Source of the DNA: Spirochaetaceae bacterium
GTDB lineage: Bacteria; Spirochaetota; Spirochaetia; SZUA-6; Bin103
Length of the DNA: 59,225 nucleotides
Direction: 5' to 3'
Assembly (NCBI GenBank): GCA_028818385.1
Contig: JAPPNY010000131.1
Location: 21,651-80,875, forward strand
Within the stretch, counting starts at the first letter, position 1, and the number at the start of each line of letters is the position of its first letter. The translations under genes and the position numbers were made by a program. Positions 7,611-15,837 of this stretch are shown piece after piece. Under the pieces are notes generated by a model. It made no database searches and was not told the DNA's origin. It saw only the letters and a list, made by a program, of their open reading frames with translations.

Positions 7611-8689
7611 GGATGACCAGGATTGCGGTGACGGTGACGCTGGCCGCGCTGGCGGGGATCCTGCCGGCCACCGCCGAGGAGATGACCATGGTGTCGTGGG
7701 GCGGAGCGTACGGCCGGGCGACGCAGAAGGCGCTGCTGGATCCGTTCGGCGCCGACACCGGCTACACCATGCGCATGGAGGACTTCAACGGCGGCCTCGC
7801 CGAGATCCGCGCCCAGGTGGAGACCGGCAACGTGCATTGGGACGTGGTGGACCTGGAAGCCGCGGACGCGGTGCGTGGCTGCGACGAGGGGCTGCTGGAG
7901 GTCCTGGCGCCCGAAGACCTGTTCCCGGGGCAGGATGCGGATGCTGCGATGCAGGACTTCCTTCCCGGCATGATCTCAGAGTGCGGCGTCGGACTGATCG
8001 TGTACTCGACGATCTACGCCTACCGCACGGACCTGCTCACGGGCGAGAAGCCGTCCACCATGGCCGACTTCTTCGACCTTGAGAAGTTCCCCGGACGCCG
8101 AGGCATGCGGCGCTCGCCGTACGGCACCATGGAGTTCGCACTGGTGGCCGACGGCGTGCCCGCCGACCAGGTGTACGAGACGCTGAGCACGCCCGAGGGC
8201 GTGGACCGGGCGTTCCGGAAGCTGGATGAGATCAAGGAGCACGTGGTGTGGTGGGAGGCCGGCGCGCAGCCGCCGCAGATGCTGGCCGACGGCGAGGTGG
8301 TGATGAGCACCGCCTACAACGGCCGCATCTTCAACGCCCAGGTGGCCGAGAATCAGCCGTTCGGGATCGTCTGGGACGGCCAGGTGCTGGACCACTCGCA
8401 GCTTGCCATCGTGGCCGGGGCGCCCAACCTGGATGCGGCGCTGGAGTTCCTGGCGTTCACGGCAAGGCCGGAGTCGATGGCTGCGATGAGCGGCTTTATC
8501 TCCTACAGCCCGACCCGGCACTCGGCGCTGCCGCTGGTCGGCACCCACGTCGAGACCGGCGTGGAGATGGAGCCGCACATGCCGGTAACGCCTGCGCGCC
8601 TGGAGCGCTCGGTGTTGAACGACTGGTTGTGGTGGGCGGACTACGGCGACGAGATAAACGACCGCTTCGGAGCGTGGCTGGCACGCTGA
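7607..8689 (+). CDS. ABC transporter substrate-binding protein, PotD-like
   Basis: A periplasmic solute-binding protein of 360 residues. It has a signal peptide ending near ATA-EEM, then MTMVSWGGAYGRATQKALLD, the usual opening of the spermidine/putrescine-type binding family. VHWDVVDLEAADAVRGCDEG is the conserved first-lobe segment. The ATG at 7607 overlaps the ATPase stop (ATGA) and is preceded by GAGGAAGAGGG. It serves the two permeases downstream. The ligand could be a polyamine or another small organic cation or acid; sequence inspection cannot settle this. Confidence 0.9.
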   Translation: MRMTRIAVTVTLAALAGILPATAEEMTMVSWGGAYGRATQKALLDPFGADTGYTMRMEDFNGGLAEIRAQVETGNVHWDVVDLEAADAVRGCDEGLLEVLAPEDLFPGQDADAAMQDFLPGMISECGVGLIVYSTIYAYRTDLLTGEKPSTMADFFDLEKFPGRRGMRRSPYGTMEFALVADGVPADQVYETLSTPEGVDRAFRKLDEIKEHVVWWEAGAQPPQMLADGEVVMSTAYNGRIFNAQVAENQPFGIVWDGQVLDHSQLAIVAGAPNLDAALEFLAFTARPESMAAMSGFISYSPTRHSALPLVGTHVETGVEMEPHMPVTPARLERSVLNDWLWWADYGDEINDRFGAWLAR

Positions 8690-8706
8690 GCCGGCCCCGG
8701 CAGCGC

Positions 8707-9900
8707 ATGCCCGGACGGGGCGGCGCGCGTCTCCGCGCCGCGCTCCTGGTGCTGCCGCTTGCGGGGTTCGTCGGCGCGGCGTTCCTGGCGCCGCTGGGGA
8801 CGATGCTGGTGCGCAGCGTCCACGACCCGGTGGTCGCCGACGCGCTGCCGGACACCGTGGCGCTGCTGCGCGGCTGGGACGGCCGCGCCGCGCTCCCCGA
8901 TGCGGTGTTTGCGGCGGCGGCCCGCGAGCTGCTGGCCGCGCGCGAGGAGCGGACGCTCGGCCAGGTCGCCACTCGCGTCAACCGCGTGGAGGCCGGTCTG
9001 CGCAGCGTTTTCACCCGCAGCATGCGCCGGCTTCAGGGCGTGGAGACCGACGACTGGCGCACCGCCATGGTGGAGGCCGACCCGGCGTGGGGAGAGGCGC
9101 GCACGTGGCGGGCGCTGCAGCGCGCCGGCGAGCGCTGGACGGCCCGCCACTACCTGAACGCCGTCGACCGGGACCGCGGCCCGGACGGCCGCGTCGTCCG
9201 CCGGCCGGAGGAGCAGCGCATCTACCTGCAGCTCTTCGGCAGGACGTTCCTGGTCAGCCTGGCGGTCACGGCGCTGTGCCTGGTCCTCGGCTACCCGCTT
9301 GCCTACGGAATCGCGCACGCGCCGCCGCGCCGCGCCGCGCTGATGCTGGTCGGGGTGCTGCTGCCGTTCTGGACCTCGTTGCTGGTGCGGACCACGTCCT
9401 GGATCGTGCTGCTGCAGTCGCAGGGGGTGATCAACGACCTGCTGGTAGCGATCGGCGTGATCGGCGACGATCAGCGGCTGGCCATGATCTACAACATGGC
9501 CGGCACCCTGATCGCGATGACCCACGTGCTGCTGCCGTTCATGGTGCTGCCGCTCTACTCGGTCATGCGCACCATCCGGCCCGAGTACCTGCGTGCCGCC
9601 GCGTCCCTGGGCGCGGGGCCGGTGCAGGCGTTCGTCCGCGTCTACTGGCCGCAGTCCCTGCCCGGCGTGGGCGCCGGCACGCTGCTGGTGTTCATCGTCG
9701 CGCTCGGCTACTACATCACGCCGGCCCTGGTCGGGGGCCGCACCGGCCAGCTCATCTCCAACCAGATCGCGTACCACATGCAGGAATCGCTGAACTGGGG
9801 ACTGGCGGCGGCGCTGGGCGGCATCCTGCTGACCTGCGTGCTGATCTTCTTCGTGATCTACGACCGGGTGGTGGGCATCAACCGCCTGCGGCTGGGCTGA
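8707..9900 (+). CDS. ABC transporter permease, PotB-like with long periplasmic insert
   Basis: An inner-membrane permease of 397 residues. After the first membrane helix (ALLVLPLAGFVGAAFLAPLG) comes a charged loop of about 140 residues containing two helical stretches, then the binding-protein-dependent permease core with about five helices. The coupling loop is in LRAAASLGAGPVQAFVRVYWP (EAA motif). Such an insert is known in PotB-like permeases of several bacterial groups and is not an error. The ATG at 8707 is preferred; an upstream GTG overlapping the binding-protein gene is possible. Confidence 0.9.
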   Translation: MPGRGGARLRAALLVLPLAGFVGAAFLAPLGTMLVRSVHDPVVADALPDTVALLRGWDGRAALPDAVFAAAARELLAAREERTLGQVATRVNRVEAGLRSVFTRSMRRLQGVETDDWRTAMVEADPAWGEARTWRALQRAGERWTARHYLNAVDRDRGPDGRVVRRPEEQRIYLQLFGRTFLVSLAVTALCLVLGYPLAYGIAHAPPRRAALMLVGVLLPFWTSLLVRTTSWIVLLQSQGVINDLLVAIGVIGDDQRLAMIYNMAGTLIAMTHVLLPFMVLPLYSVMRTIRPEYLRAAASLGAGPVQAFVRVYWPQSLPGVGAGTLLVFIVALGYYITPALVGGRTGQLISNQIAYHMQESLNWGLAAALGGILLTCVLIFFVIYDRVVGINRLRLG

Positions 9901-9902
9901 CC

Positions 9903-10739
9903 GTGGCAAACCACACCGTGCCGGCTCGCACCCTTCCGGAACGCGCCGGCCGGGCCGTGTACCTGGCGTTCTGCACGGCGGTGCTGCTGTTCCTGATCGC
10001 GCCGCTGCTGGTGTTCGTGCCGCTCAGCTTCAACGTGGAGCCCTACTTCACCTTCACCGAGGGAATGCTCAGGCTCGACCCCGACGCCTATTCGCTGCGC
10101 TGGTACCGGAGCGTGGCGGGCGACGAGGAGTGGCTGCGCGCGCTGGTCAACAGCCTGGTCATCGGTGCCGCGGCCACGGCGCTGGCGACCGTGCTGGGCA
10201 CCGTGGCCGCGCTCGGCCTGTCGAGCCCGGCGATGCCGGGCCGCACGGCGATCATGGGGATGCTGCTGTCGCCGATCGTGACGCCGCTGATCATCTCCGC
10301 GGTCGGCATGTTCTTCTTCTACTCGGCGATCGGGCTGGCGCAGACCCACCTGGGACTGATCCTTGGGCATACCACGTTGGGCGCACCCTTCGTGGTCATC
10401 ACCGTCACCGCGACCCTCTCCGGCTTCGACCGCAACCTGCTGCGCGCCTCCGCCAGCCTGGGCGCCGGCCCGCTGACCGGCTTTCGCCGCATCCAGCTCC
10501 CGCTGATCGCGCCCGGCGTCGTGTCCGGCGCGCTGTTCGCCTTCGCCACCTCGTTCGACGAGGTGGTCACCGTGCTCTTCATCGGCGGCCTGGAGCAGCG
10601 CACCATCCCGCGCCAGATGTGGTCGGGCATCCGCGAGGAGATCAGCCCCGCGATCCTGGCCGTCGCCACTGTCCTGCTGGCCTTCGCCCTGCTGTTCATG
10701 GCCACCGTCGAGTGGCTGCGCCGGCGCGGCGACCGATAA
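9903..10739 (+). CDS. ABC transporter permease, PotC-like
   Basis: A second membrane subunit of 278 residues with about six helices. The first is YLAFCTAVLLFLIAPLLVFV, followed by FNVEPYFTF and the SLRWY motif typical of PotC relatives. The EAA-like coupling loop is LRASASLGAGPLTGFRRIQLP. The GTG start lies 2 bases after the stop of the first permease, so translation is probably coupled. It completes the ATPase, binding protein and two-permease set. It is followed by a short hairpin and a convergent ATPase gene. Confidence 0.92.
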   Translation: MANHTVPARTLPERAGRAVYLAFCTAVLLFLIAPLLVFVPLSFNVEPYFTFTEGMLRLDPDAYSLRWYRSVAGDEEWLRALVNSLVIGAAATALATVLGTVAALGLSSPAMPGRTAIMGMLLSPIVTPLIISAVGMFFFYSAIGLAQTHLGLILGHTTLGAPFVVITVTATLSGFDRNLLRASASLGAGPLTGFRRIQLPLIAPGVVSGALFAFATSFDEVVTVLFIGGLEQRTIPRQMWSGIREEISPAILAVATVLLAFALLFMATVEWLRRRGDR

Positions 10740-10787
10740 GCCGCATGAGCATCCTGGCCAACCAGCGCCGGTTCGCGGTCGATGAGT

Positions 10788-10807
10788 ACTCTGCCATCAG
10801 GCAGAGT
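10788..10807. terminator. Hairpin between convergent genes
   Basis: ACTCTGCC and GGCAGAGT form a perfect 8-base stem with a 4-base loop. It lies after the importer operon (ends 10739) and overlaps the last codons of the convergent DUF4143 ATPase gene. There is no T run on either side, so termination would have to be weak or Rho-assisted. Confidence 0.4.
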
Positions 10808-11957
10808 CGACGACGGCCTCGAACGGCGACTGCGGGTTGAGGGAGCGCAGGAACGAGTCGCACGGCAGGCACAGGATGTCGCGTTCCAGAACGCGGCGTC
10901 CCCGATACAGCAGGATCGGTGTCGCTTCCGGGTAGTCCTGGGCGAACGCGCGAAGGCCGTTCAGGTCTCCCGGATGGAGCGTCGATCTGTTCTTGACCTC
11001 CAGCGCGTACAGACCACTTTCACCGTAGAGGACGAAGTCCACCTCGCTGCCGCTGCGCGTACGCCAGTAGCTGAGTGTGTCGCGGGTGTTGGCGTAGGCG
11101 ATCCACGTACGCAGGTGCTCCGCCACCAAGCCCTCCAGGGCAGCTCCCGCCAACTCCTCGGGTGGGTCGAACGGCCCGATGGGCCGGAGCGAACGGAACA
11201 GACCGGCGTCCACGAGGTAGAACTTGGGATGAGCACTCATCCTCCGCCGCGCGCGGCGGGTGAATACCGGCAACGTGAACGCCAGCAGCAGATCCTGCAG
11301 CACGCCGAGGTAGCCGGTGACCACCTTGCGTTCGACCTGGCACTCACGCGCCACGTTCGAGGCGTTCAACACGGCGGCATGGCTGAAGCTCACCGCATCC
11401 AGAAAGCGAGAGAAGCCGCCCACGTTGCGGACCAGCCCCTCGGCCTGCACCTCCTCGCGCACGTACAGCGCCGCATAGGTCCGCAGCGTGTCGTTGGGAT
11501 CGTCCGCGTCCACGATCAGCGGGAGCGTCCCCAACGTCAGCGCCTGGTCGAGATCGAAGCTGTCGCCCAGCTCTGCCGCCAGGAACGGATGCATGGTGGT
11601 GAGCAGCGCCCGGCCCGCCAGGAGATCGACTCCGGTCCGCCTGAGCTTGCGGGCGCTTGAGCCGGTGAGCACGAAGACCAGACTCTTGTCGAGTTCGATG
11701 AGCTGATGGACGACGGGCAGCAACTCCGGCACCCGCTGCACCTCGTCTATGACGATCGGCCGCCTGCGCGGGTTCGCGGCGATCGTCGCTCGCAGCCGTT
11801 CGGGGGCAGCGGCATAGAAGCGCGTGTTCTCTGGATCGTTCAGGTCGATCCAGAGCGCGCCGGCATACCGGGCCTGGAGCCACGTCGACTTGCCCGTCCC
11901 CCTCGGACCGAACAGGAAGTAGCTTGCCGCAGGTGGACGGTAGAGGCGGGCGAACAC
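10797..11957 (-). CDS. AAA+ ATPase with DUF4143 domain
   Basis: A protein of 386 residues. The N-terminal P-loop domain (YFLFGPRGTGKSTWLQARY, Walker A about 14-21; PIVIDEVQRVPELLPVV, Walker B; VFVLTGSSARKLRR, sensor) is followed by a winged-helix stretch. The C-terminal DUF4143 nuclease-like fold has the residues of the PD-(D/E)XK pattern visible in SEVDFVLYGESGLYALEVKN. Proteins of this type are widespread in accessory regions and often act alone; their role is poorly known. It is divergent from the broken HEAT gene and opens the accessory island at 10.8-20.5 kb. Confidence 0.9.
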   Translation of the reverse strand: MFARLYRPPAASYFLFGPRGTGKSTWLQARYAGALWIDLNDPENTRFYAAAPERLRATIAANPRRRPIVIDEVQRVPELLPVVHQLIELDKSLVFVLTGSSARKLRRTGVDLLAGRALLTTMHPFLAAELGDSFDLDQALTLGTLPLIVDADDPNDTLRTYAALYVREEVQAEGLVRNVGGFSRFLDAVSFSHAAVLNASNVARECQVERKVVTGYLGVLQDLLLAFTLPVFTRRARRRMSAHPKFYLVDAGLFRSLRPIGPFDPPEELAGAALEGLVAEHLRTWIAYANTRDTLSYWRTRSGSEVDFVLYGESGLYALEVKNRSTLHPGDLNGLRAFAQDYPEATPILLYRGRRVLERDILCLPCDSFLRSLNPQSPFEAVVDSA

Positions 11958-12001
11958 GACAGTGACTGATCGTGACTGAGGGCGTGCGATATGTCCACTA
12001 C

Positions 12002-12030
12002 GATTCCATTATGACGCGCAAAATGGAATC
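12002..12030. promoter_or_regulatory. Inverted repeat in divergent promoter region
   Basis: GATTCCATT and AATGGAATC form a perfect 9-base inverted repeat with an 11-base spacer. It lies in the 180-base region between the divergent DUF4143 ATPase (start 11957) and HEAT gene (start 12138). A nearby direct repeat of GTGACTGA and a GGCGC-N5-GCGCC repeat at 12036-12050 add to the structure. The region is AT-rich relative to its surroundings, as expected for a promoter or operator. Confidence 0.45.
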
Positions 12031-12137
12031 TAACGGCGCATAACGCGCCGCGTCGTCAGGGAATCGGTCGGTCGCTGGTCTACCTGGCGGCTTGACCGCG
12101 TACGAGGCTCTGTCGAGAGTAGCGGGGGATTGAAGGA

Positions 12138-12987
12138 ATGGACTTGACGCTCCTTGCACACATCCCACCCTGGGAGTGGCCCCCGAACGGCGGGAGCACG
12201 CTGCTGGCGGTTCTCGACGACCCGCAGGCGCGTGAATCGGACCGCCTCCTGGCCGCCGAACTGGCCGGCGAGGTCGTGATCATCGACGACGATCTCGCCG
12301 GCATCCTGATGTCCCTCGTCGGCGACTCCGCCGCATCCGAGCCGCTGCGCTGCCGCGCCGCGCTGTCTCTCGGTCCGGTCCTGGATCAGATGGATCTGGA
12401 CAGCGACGATTACTACCTGCGCCTCGACGAAGACGCATTGGGTCCCCCGCCGATATCCGGGCACACCTTCCGCAGGATTCAGGACACTCTGCGCGTTCGG
12501 TACCTGGAAGATGACGTGCCCCCGAACGTGCGACGCCACATTCTGGAAGCCTCGGCACGAGCTCCGGCCGACTGGCACGGGGACGCGATCCGTGCCGCCT
12601 ACGCCCGTGAGGACCGGGAGTGGCGGCTGACCGCCGTCTGCGCAATGGGCTACGTGGATGGTTTCGACGCCGAGATCCTCGCCGCGCTGGACGGATCCCG
12701 ACGCCGAGGTTCGGTGCGCAGCGGTTTCCGCCGTCGGCGCGTGGGACCTGGAAGCGGCATGGCCGCACGTTTCCTCCCTGCTCTCAGCGCCGGACACCGA
12801 CAGGGAGCTCCTGCTCGCCGCCATCGAAGCGGGAGCCATCATCGATCCGCACGAAGCTCAACCGCTGCTGCTTGCATTGAGCGATTCCGACGACGCAGAA
12901 ATCGCCGCCGCCGCCGAGCAGGCCGGGAGGATGGCCGCAGTCGCAGTCGCAGTCGAGGGCGAGTTGGATGAGGACGGCGAGTGGTGA
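12138..12987 (+). pseudogene. HEAT-repeat protein with a one-base frameshift
   Basis: Acidic, alpha-helical HEAT-like repeats run through two frames. The first frame gives about 185 residues (starting MDLTLLAHIPPWEWPP) up to FDAEILAALD. Homologous repeat sequence then continues one frame over, as DPDAEVRCAAVSAVGAWDLE, to the stop at 12987. Removing one G near 12693 restores an uninterrupted protein of about 282 residues (LDDPDAEVR). HEAT proteins scaffold other proteins. This one sits just upstream of the primase-helicase, which is also broken by one base. Real decay and a sequencing error in the GG run are equally possible. Confidence 0.7.
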
Positions 12988-13073
12988 CATCGAGCCGGTG
13001 ACCGGAAACACCAGGCCCAGCAGGAAGCTGCAGGAGTGGATCGACGCGCGCAAGGGGCAGCGCTGACAAGCCG

Positions 13074-15517
13074 ATGAAGCTGTCGTCTGCACCGGCGGAT
13101 CGGGAAGAAGCGACAGCGATCAGGAAGAGGCTGGCGACGCTGGCCGCCGAGCAGGCGGCTCTGCGCCAGCGGCTCGCCGAGATCGGCGCGCACCACGCGG
13201 ACCACGATGGCAGCCCATCGCTTGGCGCGGCGCAGGTAACCGCCTCGTCGCCGCCGGCCGAGAAGATCGCGCTGTTTCGATCGCTCTTCCGCGGCCGCGA
13301 GGACGTATTCCCGAGGCGATGGACCAACGCCCGGAGCGGCCGGTCGGGTTACGCCCCCGCCTGTGCCAACGAGTGGGCGCCGCGCATCTGCAACAAGCCG
13401 CGGATCAAGTGCCGGGAGTGCCTGCACCGCGCCTTCATACCGGTGACCGATGAGGTCGTCGGCCGCCATCTCCGCGGCAGGGACACGGACGGCAAGGACT
13501 TCACCATGGGCGTCTATCCCCTGCTGGCCGATGAGACCTGCCGGTTCCTGGCCATCGACTTCGACAAGCGTACGTGGCACCGGGACGCGGCCGTCTTTCT
13601 TGCCACCTGTTACGCCAACCGGGTTCCGGCTGCGCTGGAGCGATCGCGGTCCGGCCGGGGCGGTCATGTGTGGATCTTCTTCACCGATCAGGTTCCCGCC
13701 TCCGCGGCGCGACGCCTCGGTGCTTGGCTCCTCACCGAGTCGATGGAGCGGAACCCGGACGTCGGGTTCGAGTCCTACGACCGCCTGTTTCCCAACCAGG
13801 ACACCATGCCGGCCGGCGGGTTCGGCAACCTCATCGCGCTGCCGCTGCAGCACGGTCCGCGCCAGTCGGGCAACAGCGTGTTCCTGGACGACGACCTGCA
13901 GCCGCATGCCGACCAGTGGGAGTACCTGTCCTCGGTCGGGCGCATGACACCCGCCGAGGTCAGCGACAGAACCGAGGAAGCGGGTCGTCGCGGGCGCATA
14001 CTCGGCGTCCGGCTGCCGGCGATGGACGAGGACGAGGCCCCCTGGTTGGCGCCGCCGTCCCGAATACGATCGGACATGCCCGTCACCGGCCCGTTGCCGG
14101 AGACCGTCGACATCGTGCTGGGCGATCAGGTGTACGTCGACCGACAGGGGCTCCCGGCCTCCCTGGTGAACCGGCTTGCCCGTGTGGCGGCGTTTCAGAA
14201 TCCCGAGTTCTACAGCAATCAGGCGATGCGTCTGCCTACGTTCGGTGTCCCGCGTGTCATCGGCTGCGCCGAGCTGCTGTCGCACCACGTGGCCCTGCCT
14301 CGCGGATGCGCAGGCGCGGCGGAAGAGTTGTTCACCGCGCTCGGCATCCGCGTCCGCCGGCGGGATGAACGCAACGCCGGGCGTCCGGTCGAGACGACCT
14401 TCGCAGGCGAGCTCACACCCGAGCAGCAGGCGTCCGCCGAGGCCCTGCTCCGGCACGATACCGGGGTGCTGGCGGCGACCACGGCGTTCGGCAAGACCGT
14501 GGTGGCCGCCTCCATGATCGCTGCGCGCGCTACCAACACCCTGGTGCTGGTGCATCGCCGGCAGCTCCTCGATCAGTGGGTTGCCCGGCTGGGCAGCTTT
14601 CTGGATCTCCCTCCCGACCGGATCGGCCGGATCGGCGGCGGCAAGCGCGCACCGACGGGCGTCGTCGACGTCGCCGTCATTCAGAGCCTCGTCGGCAGGG
14701 GGAAGCGCCGGGATGAGGTCGACGACATCGTCGCCGACTACGGGCAACTCGTGGTCGATGAGTGCCATCACCTGTCGGCGGTCAGCTTCGAGGCGGTAAC
14801 ACGTCGCTGCAAGGCGCGCTACGTGCTCGGCCTGTCGGCCACGGTGACCCGCAAGGACGGGCACCATCCCATCATCTTCATGCAGTGCGGACCCGTCCGG
14901 TACCGCGTCGATGCCCGTCGCCAGGCTGCCAAACGCCCGTTCAGCCATCGGGTGCGGCTCCGCGCTACCCGCTTCTCCCGGCGGAGATGGACCCCGAGCG
15001 ACCGCCCATCCAGAGCATCTACGGGGCGCTGGCCGAGGACGAAGAGCGCAACCGGATGATTCTTGACGACGTGCTGAGCGCCGTGGCCGAGGAACGATCG
15101 CCCATCGTCCTGACGGAGCGCAAAGCACACGCATTGCTGCTGGCGGAGAGGCTGTCGCGACATGCGCGCAACGTGCTGGTGCTGCACGGCGGCATGGGCC
15201 AGAAGGCCAGACGGGAGTTGACGGACCGGCTGGAGACGATAGGCGATGCAGAGGAGCGGGTGCTGATTGCCACCGGCCGCTATATTGGCGAAGGTTTCGA
15301 CGACGCCCGGCTCGACACGCTCTTCCTGACCATGCCGATCTCCTGGCGGGGGACGCTCGCTCAGTACGCCGGCCGGCTGCACCGCATCCACCCCGCCAAG
15401 CGCGAGGTGGTCGTCTACGACTACGTCGACGGTGACATGCCGATGCTGGCCCGCATGAGCGCCAAGCGCATCAAGGGGTTCGAAAGCCTCGGCTATTCCG
15501 TCGCTGATCCGTCGTGA
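13074..15517 (+). pseudogene. TOTE-type primase-helicase with a one-base frameshift
   Basis: A large protein, about 814 residues if repaired. A short N-terminal coiled coil is followed by a zinc-binding segment (Cys 98, 106, 113, 116). Next comes an archaeo-eukaryotic primase domain with FLAIDFD (Asp 162 and 164) and SRSGRGGHVW, then a superfamily II helicase: ATTAFGKTVV (470s), VDECHHL (561-567), GLSATVTRKDG. In the other frame follow IATGRYIGEGFDDARL and QYAGRLHR. This is the architecture called the TOTE conflict-system primase-helicase in domain databases. The frame breaks after RATRF at about 14976; one extra base there would read on into LPAEMDP. It belongs to the accessory island. Confidence 0.85.
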
Positions 15518-15837
15518 TGGTCCGTCACGGCGCGTCGTTCGCACCGCCCCCCGGTTCTCTTCACTTCGAGCCAGCGCTCGAAAGAGCGCTGACTCTCTCC
15601 GGACGCACGCGCGGCAAGCAGCCCCTCCACGCTCACGTCCTCGTCCAGATCGGGCCAGTGGATTCCTGCTCCGCCGCCGATGAGACGCCAGTTTCGTCTC
15701 TCCTGCGGCGCGGCATGTACCAGCCGTGGATACCAGGACAGCGGCACGGAGATCGTGCGTCCATCGCTCAGATCCACGGTCAGTGTGTCTTCGGTGACAG
15801 CCACTCGTTCGGCGACCGGGACACTCGGCCCCGTCAC
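15493..15837 (-). CDS. DUF2442 domain protein
   Basis: A small protein of 114 residues. DTLTVDLSDGRTISVPLSWY, then the IGGGAGIHWPDLDEDVSVEG segment, and finally SQRSFERWLE are the hallmark strands of DUF2442, a small domain of unknown function often found beside DUF4160 proteins in mobile or toxin-antitoxin-like contexts. No DUF4160 gene is visible here. The GTG start overlaps the stop of the upstream ASST-like gene (GTGA), so it is the last gene of the minus-strand run. Its 3' end overlaps the end of the convergent helicase by 25 bases. Confidence 0.85.
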   Translation of the reverse strand: MTGPSVPVAERVAVTEDTLTVDLSDGRTISVPLSWYPRLVHAAPQERRNWRLIGGGAGIHWPDLDEDVSVEGLLAARASGESQRSFERWLEVKRTGGRCERRAVTDHHDGSATE

